Assembly: GCF_007860185.1 (NCBI RefSeq)
Contig: NZ_SJPY01000001.1
Coordinates: 333,132 to 397,131 of the forward strand
From: Novipirellula aureliae
GTDB lineage: Bacteria > Planctomycetota > Planctomycetia > Pirellulales > Pirellulaceae
DNA: 64,000 nucleotides
Direction: 5' to 3'
The notes under the pieces were generated by a model that worked only from the letters and a program-made list of their open reading frames with translations, had not been told where the DNA came from and ran no database searches. Of this stretch, positions 6,931 through 16,945 are shown piece after piece. Each line of letters opens with the position of its first letter. The first letter of the stretch is position 1. The position numbers were made by a program, and so were the translations under genes.

Positions 6931-9027
6931 TTATTTTGCTTCCAACCGAACCGTCGCTTCGATCCGTTCGGTTTGCCGCGTCACTCGGACCTTTACATCA
7001 TCGCCAGGATTGTATCGGCGCAGAGCGTCCATCAAATCCGTTTGCGTCTTCATCACTTGTTTGCCCAGTCGATCGAAGCGATCGCCAGCACGCAAACCAG
7101 CCTCTTCGGCAGGCCCATCCGGCGAAACGGCAGCGATGACCACATGATCGTCCTGTTCGATAAGCTGCACGCCCATAAACACCGTCAATTGGCGGCGAAT
7201 GGTAACGCGTTTTTCTGTTTCCGCATAAGTCGGACGTTCCGATTGCATTGCCAATTGACAAGCGACATCACAAACCATATCGGTTATTCGGGTTAAGCCG
7301 CCGTAATCGATTTTCGAAAAATCATCACTTGGGCGATGGTAATCATTGTGAAGACCTGTAAAGAAGAACAAAACAGGGATTCCCGCTTCGTAAAAGGATT
7401 GATGATCGCTCGGACCATAGCCTGTCGCGACTTTGTTGAGCTGAAACCGATACCGTTCGTTCGTTTGATCCACCATCGATTCCAAATCCGAACCACTACC
7501 CGTGCCGTAAACGGTCAATTCGTTATCACGAAGTCGCCCCACCATATCCAAATTGATCATTGCAATCGTCGATTCCAGCGAAAATCTTGGATAGCGAACA
7601 TAATGCTTGCTCCCCAAAAGTCCCCGCTCCTCGGCTGTAAATGCAATAAATACCACTCGTCGATGCGATTCGACCTCGCGAAGTTGCTCCGTTACCAACT
7701 TCGCCGCCGCCATCATCGCCACCGTGCCACTGGCATTGTCGTCCGCCCCGTTGTGAACCGCCACCGTCCCCGGAGCCAACGATGCATACCCCCCCATCCC
7801 AACATGGTCGTAGTGTGCCCCTAAAACAATCGTTTCGTTTGCTAGCAATCCACGACCGGGTAATTCAGCGATCACGTTTGACGTTCGCGAATTGGCCGCT
7901 TTCAATTCGACGCTAATGTCAACGTGGACGCCATCGAGCAGAGAACTCTGCGGTGGATAGTTATCGCCAATTTTGTCATCGATTTTGGCCTCGATTTCCG
8001 CTACCGTCATGTTCATCGTTTGAGTCAAGAGTCGATCGACCGTATCACGAGCGATCGAGATCACGGGGATCGACTTTGTTTGTTTGCTGTCCTGTGTTCG
8101 TTTGCTGTCCTGTGTTTGTTTGCTGTCATCATCGCGTTCGATCGCTACGGTAACCGTGCTACCTCCTGCTTCGCCAACCGCTAGAACACCGCGTTCGCTA
8201 ATGCGTCGTTCATGGAGTCGTCCTTCACGAATCGCCGTGGCTTGTTCGATCCGTTTGAGCAGGTGTTCATGCAGGTTCACCGCACCCTTTGGCAAATCGG
8301 CGAGCTGTTGTTTCAGCTGCTCAACTCGAGCGGATTCTCGTTGCAGTTGATCCTCAGCAGCCAGCACATTTTTGGCGATACTATCGGGATCGTTGACCAA
8401 TAAAACAGCCACTGCCCCATGACGGATTGCGTTCTTGATCTTCGTTTGAAAAAAGGCGTGATCGGTCGAGTTGACTCCATCAAAACAGCTCTCGGGGTCG
8501 TTCGCCCCCGGCTCTTTTCGCAAGACAATGACCACTTTTCCACGGACGTTCAGATTCGCGTAGTCATCGTAATTCAAATTCGGGGCGGTGATTCCATAAC
8601 CGACAAAAGCCAATTCGCCACTCGCCTTTCCTTTACTGGAACCAATCGCCAACGGGTTCATGCCTGAATTGAGACTTTCGGTGATGTCCAAGTTGGTTAT
8701 GTTCGGCGAGTCGATTTGCAAACGCACAAAGTTTTCCTCGACCGCGCCAGCTCGCGCACCGATCGGCACCTCGAGCGTTTGAAACGGCTGGCCGTCAAAC
8801 AAGGCTGTATTGAGTCCAATTTCAGTGAACCGGTTGGCAATGAACTCCGCCGCCAAGTCGATCGATTCGTCCTGGACCCCCCGTCCGCGAAGTTCCTCAC
8901 TCGCCAAATACTCCAAGTCAGCACGCTGACGGAGCTGCCAAGACAGCTCGGGCTTCGCCGACAACGGACGCTCTGCCGATGCGAACGATATTTGTAGAAT
9001 CAGTAGGCAGAAAACAATCGTACGCAT
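6931..9027 (-). CDS. Secreted M28 aminopeptidase with PA and PDZ domains
   Basis: A zinc exopeptidase of 698 residues when begun at the ATG at 9027, which gives a good signal peptide (MRTIVFCLLILQISFASA). Order: signal peptide, N-terminal segment, a PA insert (GYGITAPNLNYDDYANL to VLLVNDPDS), the M28 catalytic domain with ligands in GAHYDHVG, GADDNASG, TAEERGLLG, NLDMVGR and NDYHRPSD, and a C-terminal PDZ domain (DGPAEEAGLRAGDRF). A Q/T/D/S/K-rich repeat (DSKQTQDSKRTQDSKQT) interrupts the PA region. The open frame upstream to 9090 gives no better start. Likely degrades peptides outside the cytoplasm. Confidence 0.88.
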   Translation of the reverse strand: MRTIVFCLLILQISFASAERPLSAKPELSWQLRQRADLEYLASEELRGRGVQDESIDLAAEFIANRFTEIGLNTALFDGQPFQTLEVPIGARAGAVEENFVRLQIDSPNITNLDITESLNSGMNPLAIGSSKGKASGELAFVGYGITAPNLNYDDYANLNVRGKVVIVLRKEPGANDPESCFDGVNSTDHAFFQTKIKNAIRHGAVAVLLVNDPDSIAKNVLAAEDQLQRESARVEQLKQQLADLPKGAVNLHEHLLKRIEQATAIREGRLHERRISERGVLAVGEAGGSTVTVAIERDDDSKQTQDSKRTQDSKQTKSIPVISIARDTVDRLLTQTMNMTVAEIEAKIDDKIGDNYPPQSSLLDGVHVDISVELKAANSRTSNVIAELPGRGLLANETIVLGAHYDHVGMGGYASLAPGTVAVHNGADDNASGTVAMMAAAKLVTEQLREVESHRRVVFIAFTAEERGLLGSKHYVRYPRFSLESTIAMINLDMVGRLRDNELTVYGTGSGSDLESMVDQTNERYRFQLNKVATGYGPSDHQSFYEAGIPVLFFFTGLHNDYHRPSDDFSKIDYGGLTRITDMVCDVACQLAMQSERPTYAETEKRVTIRRQLTVFMGVQLIEQDDHVVIAAVSPDGPAEEAGLRAGDRFDRLGKQVMKTQTDLMDALRRYNPGDDVKVRVTRQTERIEATVRLEAK

Positions 9028-9111
9028 AGAAATTATCCCGTAAGCATTTATTGGATAAGCATTTATTGGAGTATAGTCTTTCGGCGACATCCGTGAACCG
9101 CGTGACGTCGG

Positions 9112-11415
9112 CTAAAGCCTAGACGACAGCGTTTCATCCGAACGCATCATCAACGCCACGCAGGCAGGCAGCAGCGTCAAATTCACCACCGTCCCGATAC
9201 ATAAAGTTGCAGCAATCAGTATACCGAAGGTTGCGGTAGGTACAAATTCGCTTGATGACAAGATACTAAACCCGACAACCAACGCGATGGTTGCGAGAAT
9301 CACAGGGATACCAACATTCCCTGCCGCATGGCTGACCGCGAGATCGACTCGGTGCCCGCGGTGCCGCAAACGCCGGTAATTCGCCAACAAATGGACAGAC
9401 CCGTCAATCGTCAGCCCAATCGAAACCGCAGCAATCATGGTTGCCCCCATGTTGATCTTACCATCGAGAAACCCCGCCGCGGCCAAGACAATAAAAGCAG
9501 GCAATAGATTGGGCAGCAGTGCTGCGATCGACAATCGAAGCGAACCGGTCGCCAACCACAACAATAGCCAAACCAACCCCCCCGCCGCTGCCAAGCATCG
9601 CCATTGGTCCCCTATCAATTGTCCTACCAATTGCGACATGATCACATAATAGCCGGTTACTTTCGGAGCATCCACTCGATCGGACTCGCCGAAGACTGCT
9701 TTCCACTCATCGGACCGAACATGCTCCGCCGCGGCCATTTGTACCTGTGCAATCAACGCCGATTTGACCTCAGCAGGTAGTTGTTCTTGACTTCGCAGCA
9801 TGATTCGCATCTGTCTTGGTAGATTTGGATCGGTCGTCAACAGTGCTTCGAAGAACACGGGTATCGTCTCTTTCATCGCTGACAGGCGTTCCGCAGAGGG
9901 CGTGAACCGCAGCAGTGGTGCTAGCGATGCAACGTAGTCGGCATCCGCCAAACTGAGCACCTTGGTCAACTTCGTTCCATCGACCTCGACCGCGCGGAGT
10001 TTTTTCTCCAGCTCGATCACTTGCCGAATGTATTCATTTGACAATTTGCGTGGCGCGGGCAAAACCACATCCCAAATGCCTGCCCCGCCCAAATTCGTTT
10101 CGACTTGGTTGTACGCTTCAACGATCGGACTGTCAGCACGAAAGTTATTCAAAAAACTGGTTTCCGCCCGCGCTTGCCAAGTTCCATAGACCGACACCAT
10201 CATCAACCCGATTGCGGCCAACGTTGCGGTTTTGCGGTAGGAAACAAAACCTCTCGCTAGCACCGTACACCCTCGACTTACGCGCACCGTTACTCGGTTT
10301 TGAATTCGCTGTAAGGGCTCCGCAATCCGCAGCTCGGGCAACATCATGACAAAAGCTGCGAAGAGCAATACGGCTGCAAACACGGCGATTGATGCGATCG
10401 CAATCATCGCTCCGAACTGACGCACGGGCAAAATGCGTGACCACCCCAGTGCCGCGAAACCGGCTGCGTCCGTCATGCAAGTCCAAAAGATCGGTACGAT
10501 CAACGTGGACAACGAACGATTGCAGGCTTCAATTTTGGACAAACCGGTTCGCCGATGGTTTTGATACCGGACTCCTAAATGCAGAATTGCGGCGACCGCG
10601 ACCACGGTCACAATGGCCGTCATGATCGTCGACACCAACGAACGATGAATGCCTACCATCACGGAGATCGCTTCGGCCACCACGACCGACCATCCAACGA
10701 TTCCGACCGTCAGTAGAACGAAACGGAAATCCAACAGACTGATCAGTACCACGATGCTAAGTAACCCCAACGTGATCGTCGCCAAACGACGGCCATCCCG
10801 TTCGACCAAATCGAACGCATCATTGATCAAAACTGGCTCACCCACCAAATAGCCCTGGCCCACTTTTCCGTCAAAACGGTCACGAAGCCCGCTTGCGATC
10901 TCTCGCAATTGTTCAATCGTTTCAGGCGGGTGTTCCGGCTTGAGCAATGCGACGACTGCAGCAAAATCGTGGTCGAGCGAATGAGTGTACCCAGAGAAGA
11001 CGAGATCGATACCTCGAGCAACCCTATCCCCTCGGCGAGCCAACGCTGGTTCACTCGAGCGATCGGTAAAAAAACGTACGGGACGCATCATAGCGACTAA
11101 GTCGTTCAAAACCGATGGCGATAAGACTCCATCGACACCTTCGACTTCACCAATCGCTGCCGACAGAGCCTTACTACGCGATAACCCAGCATCTGACATC
11201 AAGTCATCGTCATGGTAGACGATCATGACCACAACGTTACCGCCAAACGCATCTTGCAGCGACTGATAATCGAGCAGTGTGGGATCGTCGGACGGAAACA
11301 TCGTCGCGATCGTCCGATCAAACGTCAATTGTGAAGCGATTGGCCACGCCCCAAAGAACACAAGAAGCCCCAGAACCATCAAAACGATCCGATAGTGGAC
11401 GAGCTTTTCTGCCAA
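9112..11415 (-). CDS. RND/MMPL-family membrane transporter
   Basis: A 767-residue inner-membrane protein with the half-RND architecture repeated twice: one transmembrane segment, a large extracytoplasmic loop (about 35-215), five helices (about 215-370), a helix near 390, a second loop (about 415-590) and five more helices to the end. The TM4-like helices carry charged residues (VDLAVSHAAGNVG, LTIDGSVHLLANYRRLRH). Such proteins use the proton gradient to export lipids or hydrophobic compounds. No membrane-fusion partner is adjacent. Substrate unknown. Confidence 0.85.
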   Translation of the reverse strand: MAEKLVHYRIVLMVLGLLVFFGAWPIASQLTFDRTIATMFPSDDPTLLDYQSLQDAFGGNVVVMIVYHDDDLMSDAGLSRSKALSAAIGEVEGVDGVLSPSVLNDLVAMMRPVRFFTDRSSEPALARRGDRVARGIDLVFSGYTHSLDHDFAAVVALLKPEHPPETIEQLREIASGLRDRFDGKVGQGYLVGEPVLINDAFDLVERDGRRLATITLGLLSIVVLISLLDFRFVLLTVGIVGWSVVVAEAISVMVGIHRSLVSTIMTAIVTVVAVAAILHLGVRYQNHRRTGLSKIEACNRSLSTLIVPIFWTCMTDAAGFAALGWSRILPVRQFGAMIAIASIAVFAAVLLFAAFVMMLPELRIAEPLQRIQNRVTVRVSRGCTVLARGFVSYRKTATLAAIGLMMVSVYGTWQARAETSFLNNFRADSPIVEAYNQVETNLGGAGIWDVVLPAPRKLSNEYIRQVIELEKKLRAVEVDGTKLTKVLSLADADYVASLAPLLRFTPSAERLSAMKETIPVFFEALLTTDPNLPRQMRIMLRSQEQLPAEVKSALIAQVQMAAAEHVRSDEWKAVFGESDRVDAPKVTGYYVIMSQLVGQLIGDQWRCLAAAGGLVWLLLWLATGSLRLSIAALLPNLLPAFIVLAAAGFLDGKINMGATMIAAVSIGLTIDGSVHLLANYRRLRHRGHRVDLAVSHAAGNVGIPVILATIALVVGFSILSSSEFVPTATFGILIAATLCIGTVVNLTLLPACVALMMRSDETLSSRL

Positions 11416-11503
11416 CGTTAATCTAAGCGTCTCGATGCGACTGCGTAAGTCGGACTTGGGTAAAACGTGTTTGGAAATGGTGTGACCGTTGGGAATCGAT
11501 GGG

Positions 11504-12886
11504 ATGGATGGGAATGCTGGGAATCATCGTCGCTGGCGAGATCCAAAATGGATCGTCATCGCCGTCTTGTTCGCCACCGTGATGGTTCGCGGCCTTGTGC
11601 TTTGGGCTCAGTTCGACCATTTCGAACAAGATCCCGATGCTTATGCGAAAATCGCTGAAACGATCCAGGCTCAGCAAACGTTTGGTCTGATGGTTGCGGA
11701 TGACCCCGATTCGGTCAATCCAACCGCATTTCGTCCTCCGCTCTATCCTTTTTTGCTCTCGTTATTGGTAACCGATGGAACGTTAAACCATGCCGCCGTC
11801 GCCCTCTTTCATCTGGTGTTGGCGATTGCGACGGTATGGTTCACTTTACGAACCAGTCAAAAGCTGATCGATGGAGGCAAAATCGGCTGGCCCTCTATCG
11901 TGGCATCGATTCTGGTAATCGTCGACCCCATCCTTTTGCAGCAATCGACGCTTGTAATGACCGAAACGATTGCCGCAGCGATCGCCAGCGGCGTGATTTG
12001 GTTTTGGGCTTGCCATTTTACACGCTGCCCGACCGTTGCAAAGGCTGTTGTTTTTGGCCTGCTGTTGTCTCTTGCCTACCTTTGCCGACCCACCTTCCTG
12101 GTTTGGGCGGTGCTCTTACTCCCCATGATCTTGGTCGGAATCGAAGCAAGTCGTTTGAAAAGAGGTCTGCTCTGCCTGTCCACCGCAACGGTACTGATAT
12201 TAGCCGTCGGCTTATGGACGTCCCGAAACGTTCGAGTTCTCGGGCATCCGATTTGGGCGACCACACATGGCGGTTACACGTTACTGTTGGCCAACAATCC
12301 GTCCTTCTACGATTACTTGCGTCATGGATCGTTCGGGACCACTTGGGACGCTGAAGCCTTCTTCAAAGCTTACGCTCCCGCCGGAGACTTGGGCGAGGTC
12401 GAACAAGACCGGGTTGCCTACGAAGCGGCCAAACAGACGATTCAAACTCAACCAGCGATGTTCGCTTGGTCCTCTGTGGTACGAGTGGCGCGGCTATGGA
12501 GCCCGATGCCGCATCACACCGCCGACCGTTCGTGGGTTCCCATTATCTTCGTTACGATTTACTACACGGCCTTACTCGTTGCCGTACTCATCGGCGGCTA
12601 TCGACTAAGAAGACAGCTACTACGATCGCCGTGGCTACCGATGGCAGCGCTAGTGTTTACGTTGTCTGGCGTCCATGCGGTGTACTGGAGCAACATGCGG
12701 ATGCGTGCTCCGGCAACGACCGCGATAGCCATCGTCGCCGCCAGTCTGCTGTCACGCCGAGAAAGAGTAGGTGGGAAAAATGAGCCTTTAAGCGACGTCC
12801 CCAACGCTCCGCAGCCATACCCGCATTCGGATGGCGTACAGCAGCGCAAAGGCAACCAGTCCAAATCCCATTGCGATTGGGAGTGA
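11504..12886 (+). CDS. GT39/ArnT-type membrane glycosyltransferase
   Basis: A protein of 460 residues with about 10 hydrophobic helices. After the first helix it has the acidic motif FEQDPDAYAKIAETI, typical of GT-C enzymes (the DxD-like catalytic loop), then FRPPLYPFLLSLL, both hallmarks of the PMT_2/GT39 group. These enzymes move sugars from polyprenyl phosphate to acceptors on the outer face of the inner membrane. The ATG at 11504 is chosen; an in-frame TTG at 11489 is an alternative. The hydrophilic tail (about 425-460) overlaps an antisense small ORF and may be extra. Confidence 0.8.
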   Translation: MDGNAGNHRRWRDPKWIVIAVLFATVMVRGLVLWAQFDHFEQDPDAYAKIAETIQAQQTFGLMVADDPDSVNPTAFRPPLYPFLLSLLVTDGTLNHAAVALFHLVLAIATVWFTLRTSQKLIDGGKIGWPSIVASILVIVDPILLQQSTLVMTETIAAAIASGVIWFWACHFTRCPTVAKAVVFGLLLSLAYLCRPTFLVWAVLLLPMILVGIEASRLKRGLLCLSTATVLILAVGLWTSRNVRVLGHPIWATTHGGYTLLLANNPSFYDYLRHGSFGTTWDAEAFFKAYAPAGDLGEVEQDRVAYEAAKQTIQTQPAMFAWSSVVRVARLWSPMPHHTADRSWVPIIFVTIYYTALLVAVLIGGYRLRRQLLRSPWLPMAALVFTLSGVHAVYWSNMRMRAPATTAIAIVAASLLSRRERVGGKNEPLSDVPNAPQPYPHSDGVQQRKGNQSKSHCDWE

Positions 12887-12950
12887 CGCATTTCGCCCCC
12901 CGGCCGAGCCCATACACCAAGAAGATGCATCCCATCACGCCCATCAGCAT
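12788..12950 (-). pseudogene. Small two-helix membrane protein split by a G-run frameshift
   Basis: The first half (MLMGVMGCIFLVYGLGRG from 12950) is one hydrophobic helix. One base shorter in the run of six G (six C on the plus strand, about 12891-12896) would join it to SLPIAMGFGLVAFALLYAI and a stop at 12788, giving a tidy 53-residue two-helix protein. As written the frame runs on into unrelated residues. It is either a real frameshift, a slippage site, or a base-call error. The 3' half overlaps the end of the GT39 gene on the other strand. Confidence 0.4.
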
Positions 12951-13162
12951 TGAAGATGCTTAACGGAAAACTCGAAATCCAGTCGATTCCTAAAAAATGA
13001 ATTTCAAATCGCGGTGCAACCCAACCGCTTGTTCCCTTGCGATTTGTTCTTTTCCCAACCCATTTGTAGGCGTTCTTTAGCGAAGATTAGCGGTCCCCTT
13101 TCGAACCAACTCTCTCTGACCTTCGACGTGATACTTGTTGATTTCAGGAGAGTTGGTAGTGG

Positions 13163-13264
13163 CTATGTCCTTACGATCATCAAGAACGCGTAAGCGAACA
13201 TGGAAACGATGACGCCGAGTGCAGCCCCGTATTTCGCAAATTCATGCAATGGGGATGGTTGCAT
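13163..13264 (-). CDS. Possible 33-residue single-helix membrane protein
   Basis: A short frame beginning MQPSPLHEFAKYGAALG and continuing into one hydrophobic helix (VIVSMFAYAFLMIV), ending RT. Many small membrane proteins have this plan, but no clear ribosome site was seen. It lies in the 500-bp space between the split small membrane gene and mfd. The rest of 12951-13463 shows only a short interspersed motif around 13365-13385 (GGAGTCCAGGCTT), also seen in variant form near 20490 and 38360. Confidence 0.35.
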   Translation of the reverse strand: MQPSPLHEFAKYGAALGVIVSMFAYAFLMIVRT

Positions 13265-13463
13265 GGAGAGGCATATTCGCAAAACGGGTAGGGCGAGTCT
13301 TTCCGTTGGTCGGCGATTTAAAAAAGCATTTCGTTTGCTTGTCTCGAATGTCGTGGACTTAAATGTTGGAGTCCAGGCTTTGGCCGATTCATGCCTCTCG
13401 AAACTCCCTCCACTCTCGGCGAATCCTGGTCATCCATACCTCGTGGAAAATCAGCCGGATTTT

Positions 13464-16400
13464 CTACCCCAAATGCAGTGCCGCTCGGGCCAATTGCAGC
13501 CAACTGGTTCCGGCTGTATCAACGTTCATATCGTAATCCTTGGTCGGAATGTACGCCTTCCGATTGTCGACGATCCGGATCGGGATCGTCGTGTGACGCA
13601 CCAATTGATTGATGCGGTGGCGATCGGTGTAATGCAACACAATGAATCGGGCATCACTGGTGATCGCAGCAATCTGCCAGGCTGCCGCATCCAGTCTCAG
13701 CTCGGCAAACTCGAGAATCCGTTTGGCGGGGGCCGGCAACTTACCGAAGCGGTCCTTCAGTTCCATACGTACTGCTTTGATCTCGCTCGCTTCATTGATC
13801 TTGGCAATGCGGCGGTACAAGTCGATTTTGTGTCGTAAATCGGGAACATAGTCGTCTGGCAAATACGCTTCGACCGGCAAGTCGATATCGACATCGGCCG
13901 ACAATTTCGGTGGCAATTTCTGCAGCTGTCTGACAGCGTCTTCGAGAAGTTGACAATACATTTCGTATCCGACGGCTGCGATATGACCGCTTTGTTGGCT
14001 GCCGAGCAAATTCCCCGCACCGCGGATTTCCAAGTCTCGCATTGAAATCGCAAAACCAGCCCCCATGTGGCTGAACTCTTCGATTGCCCGGAGCCGCTTC
14101 GACGCCTCGGGCGACAAATGCTTGTGCTGAGCAACCATCATGTAGCAATACGCTTGATGCTTGTAGCGACCAACACGCCCACGGAGTTGGTGTAAATCAC
14201 TGAGCCCATATCGATCCGCATCGTCGATAAAGATCGTGTTGGCATTGGGGATGTCCAAGCCACTTTCGATGATCGTGGTCGCCAGTAACAAGTCGAACTT
14301 ATGCTCGATAAAGTCAACCATCACCTGCTCCAATTCCCCTTCGCCCATCTGGCCATGCCCGATGCCAATGCGAACCTCGGGAACGATACGACGAATCTTG
14401 TCGGCGATGGTGTGCATATCACCGATTCGATTATGGACAAAATAGATTTGCCCGCCGCGATTCAACTCACGCACGATGGCGCTACGAATCGTTTGGTCAT
14501 CCCAGCGAGTGACGTTGGTCTCCACTGCCATGCGTTCCGACGGCGGTGTTTCCAAGTTGCTGATGTCACGAACGCCGACCAACGCCATGTGAAGCGTCCG
14601 GGGAATCGGGGTCGCTGACAGCGTCATCACATCGACGGTACTGTGCAGCGTTTTCAGTCGTTCTTTGACGGCGACCCCAAACCGCTGTTCCTCGTCGACA
14701 ACGACCAACCCCAGATTTGAAAACTTCACATCGTGACTAGCCAAACGATGGGTCCCAACGACGATGTCAACTTTGCCGCGGCCGATATCCTTGACGGTTT
14801 GCCGCTGCTGGGCCGCGGAGCAGAAGCGGCTTAGTTTGGCAATTTCAACAGGAAACTCGGCCATTCGGGTGCAAAAACTATGGTAGTGCTGTTCGGCCAG
14901 GACCGTGGTGGGCACGAGCACGGCGACTTGATGGCCACTCGTAACGGCCTTGAAAGCGGCACGCATCGCGACCTCGGTCTTGCCAAAACCGACATCACCG
15001 CAGATCAGTCGATCCATCGGTTTGGGCAATTCCATATCGATCTTGCTGGCCTCGATCGCCGTTAGTTGATCGGGCGTTTCGAGATAGGGAAAACTGGCGT
15101 CGAATTGCCGCTGCCAAGCATTGTCCGGATCGAATGCGATGCCTTGCCGGGATGTCCGTTCCGCCTGCATCTCGAGTAACTCCGACGCCATATCGGTAAC
15201 AGCCGACTCGGCTGCTTTGCGTTGTTTCGCCCACGATTGACCACCGATCTTTGCCAATCGCGGCGTTGTTTTTGTGCCACCAACGTAGCGTTGAATCAAG
15301 CCGATTCGGGACGCGGGGACATAGATCTTTGTTCCTCCGTCGAACTCGATCGTCAAGTGTTCTAAATGCTGGCCGTTTTTTTCAATGCTTTGCAGCCCAC
15401 GGTAGAGTCCGATGCCATGCGACAGGTGGACGACAAGGTCGCCAGCTTCAAGTTGCAGAAAACTGTCAATTGGTTTCCCGCGTGCCCGCGTGCGTCCACG
15501 ACGAACGGGACTGCGATGAAACAGTTCTGCGCCCGTTAACACCAAGACCTTGGAAGAGCTCAGTCGGAAGCCACCGCTTAATTCTGCGACCGTTAAATGT
15601 AGCCGGCCTTGGCGAGCCGCTTTGGTGTCACGAAGTAGTTCTGACAACCGTTCACTGTCCGCCGCGGTATCGCCAACCAAAATGATTTGGTGGTTGTCGG
15701 CGACGGTATCGATTCGCGTGCAAGTCTCATCGAGATGAACGGCAAAGTTGTCGGCGGTGACCGCTTCGATTCGGATAACTTTGCGGCCAGTCGATTCGCT
15801 TAGCGAACTGGCGTGGACGATTGGGAAGGCGGAAAACGACTCGCCTAGCTCACGGTAGTTCATGAACCGCGGATCATCACCGCTGCGCCGATGGATCGCC
15901 GCGGCGGACGCTTCACAGTCTTGAGGATCGACGAAGACGACCAGCGTGTCGGCAGGCAAGTATTCACAGAGACTTCCGAACGCTTCGGTTTGGTTGCCAA
16001 CGATGGCTTCGGCATCTTCACCGCCAATCGCCGTCAACTCGACTTCCGAGACCGATTCGACACTGCGTTGGCTCGCGAGATCGAAACGTCGAATCGATTC
16101 GATCTCATCACCAAACCATTCGATTCTCAGGGGGTTGGCTTGATCGGCGGAATAGATGTCCAAAATACCACCGCGCGAAGCAAACTCGCCCGGAAATTGG
16201 ACGGCCGTCGTCGCGGCGAAACCCGCTTCGGCTAACCAACGGCGAATCGATTCAGGTTCGATCTGCTCGCCGACTTGAAAGATGCGAGTCGCTTGGTCGA
16301 GCCGGTTACGTGACGGCACTCGCTGCATCGCTCCGCCCACGAAGGCGGTGACCAAGAGTGGCCCATTGTCTAATCCACCATCGCCGATCTCGTTTGAGAG

Positions 16401-16847
16401 AGCATTCTCGCTACGAAGCTTGCGAGCTTCCAAACGCTGCAGTACTTGAAGTCGCTCGGCAAACTCGGCGTCACGGTGATGGTGACGTCCCGAGGAGGAT
16501 CCCCCCGAAGAAAGCGGCAAGGAGATCGAGTTTTGCAGTCCGAACTCGATCGCGTCACCCGCGACGATATCCGCGTCGGCGGCCTGTGGGACAATCACCA
16601 GCAAATTTGAAACGTGCCGAGCAAGCGTTGCAGCAAGCAGTCCGCGCAGCGGTCCCCAAACATTATCGAATACCAACGGTTTGGTACGTTTCGTCCTTTT
16701 TTTCGTGAGATGCGGACTTATTTGCGCAGAAATCCCGCAGGTCTCGTCAAGTAAACGAGCCAGATCAGCGAGTCCGCCAGCGGCGGTACGAGTGGTCGTG
16801 ACAGCATCAGCCAAAACGTTACCGATAACGTGGTCGGGGGTTGTCAA
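13464..16847 (-). CDS. mfd: Transcription-repair coupling factor
   Basis: Mfd (1127 residues) removes RNA polymerase stalled at DNA damage and recruits UvrA. Domain order is complete: UvrB-like N-terminus (about 40-330), the RNA-polymerase-interacting CarD-like domain (about 470-540, GDLVVHLSHGIGLYRGL), RecG-like translocase with Walker A GDVGFGKTEVAMRAAF, DEEQRFG box, LSATPIPRTLHMALVGVRD motif and GRVGRYKHQAYCY motif, and the C-terminal TRCF domain. Length fits the family. It is transcribed away from the Gfo/Idh/MocA gene at 16946. Confidence 0.96.
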   Translation of the reverse strand: MTTPDHVIGNVLADAVTTTRTAAGGLADLARLLDETCGISAQISPHLTKKRTKRTKPLVFDNVWGPLRGLLAATLARHVSNLLVIVPQAADADIVAGDAIEFGLQNSISLPLSSGGSSSGRHHHRDAEFAERLQVLQRLEARKLRSENALSNEIGDGGLDNGPLLVTAFVGGAMQRVPSRNRLDQATRIFQVGEQIEPESIRRWLAEAGFAATTAVQFPGEFASRGGILDIYSADQANPLRIEWFGDEIESIRRFDLASQRSVESVSEVELTAIGGEDAEAIVGNQTEAFGSLCEYLPADTLVVFVDPQDCEASAAAIHRRSGDDPRFMNYRELGESFSAFPIVHASSLSESTGRKVIRIEAVTADNFAVHLDETCTRIDTVADNHQIILVGDTAADSERLSELLRDTKAARQGRLHLTVAELSGGFRLSSSKVLVLTGAELFHRSPVRRGRTRARGKPIDSFLQLEAGDLVVHLSHGIGLYRGLQSIEKNGQHLEHLTIEFDGGTKIYVPASRIGLIQRYVGGTKTTPRLAKIGGQSWAKQRKAAESAVTDMASELLEMQAERTSRQGIAFDPDNAWQRQFDASFPYLETPDQLTAIEASKIDMELPKPMDRLICGDVGFGKTEVAMRAAFKAVTSGHQVAVLVPTTVLAEQHYHSFCTRMAEFPVEIAKLSRFCSAAQQRQTVKDIGRGKVDIVVGTHRLASHDVKFSNLGLVVVDEEQRFGVAVKERLKTLHSTVDVMTLSATPIPRTLHMALVGVRDISNLETPPSERMAVETNVTRWDDQTIRSAIVRELNRGGQIYFVHNRIGDMHTIADKIRRIVPEVRIGIGHGQMGEGELEQVMVDFIEHKFDLLLATTIIESGLDIPNANTIFIDDADRYGLSDLHQLRGRVGRYKHQAYCYMMVAQHKHLSPEASKRLRAIEEFSHMGAGFAISMRDLEIRGAGNLLGSQQSGHIAAVGYEMYCQLLEDAVRQLQKLPPKLSADVDIDLPVEAYLPDDYVPDLRHKIDLYRRIAKINEASEIKAVRMELKDRFGKLPAPAKRILEFAELRLDAAAWQIAAITSDARFIVLHYTDRHRINQLVRHTTIPIRIVDNRKAYIPTKDYDMNVDTAGTSWLQLARAALHLG

Positions 16848-16945
16848 GTTAGAACACTTCCCAAAGGCATCTAAAAAAAGTATCGTAAAGAGTCAAACTT
16901 GGATACACCGGTTTGACAAATACGCAATGAGCGGAGAAAGAGAAA

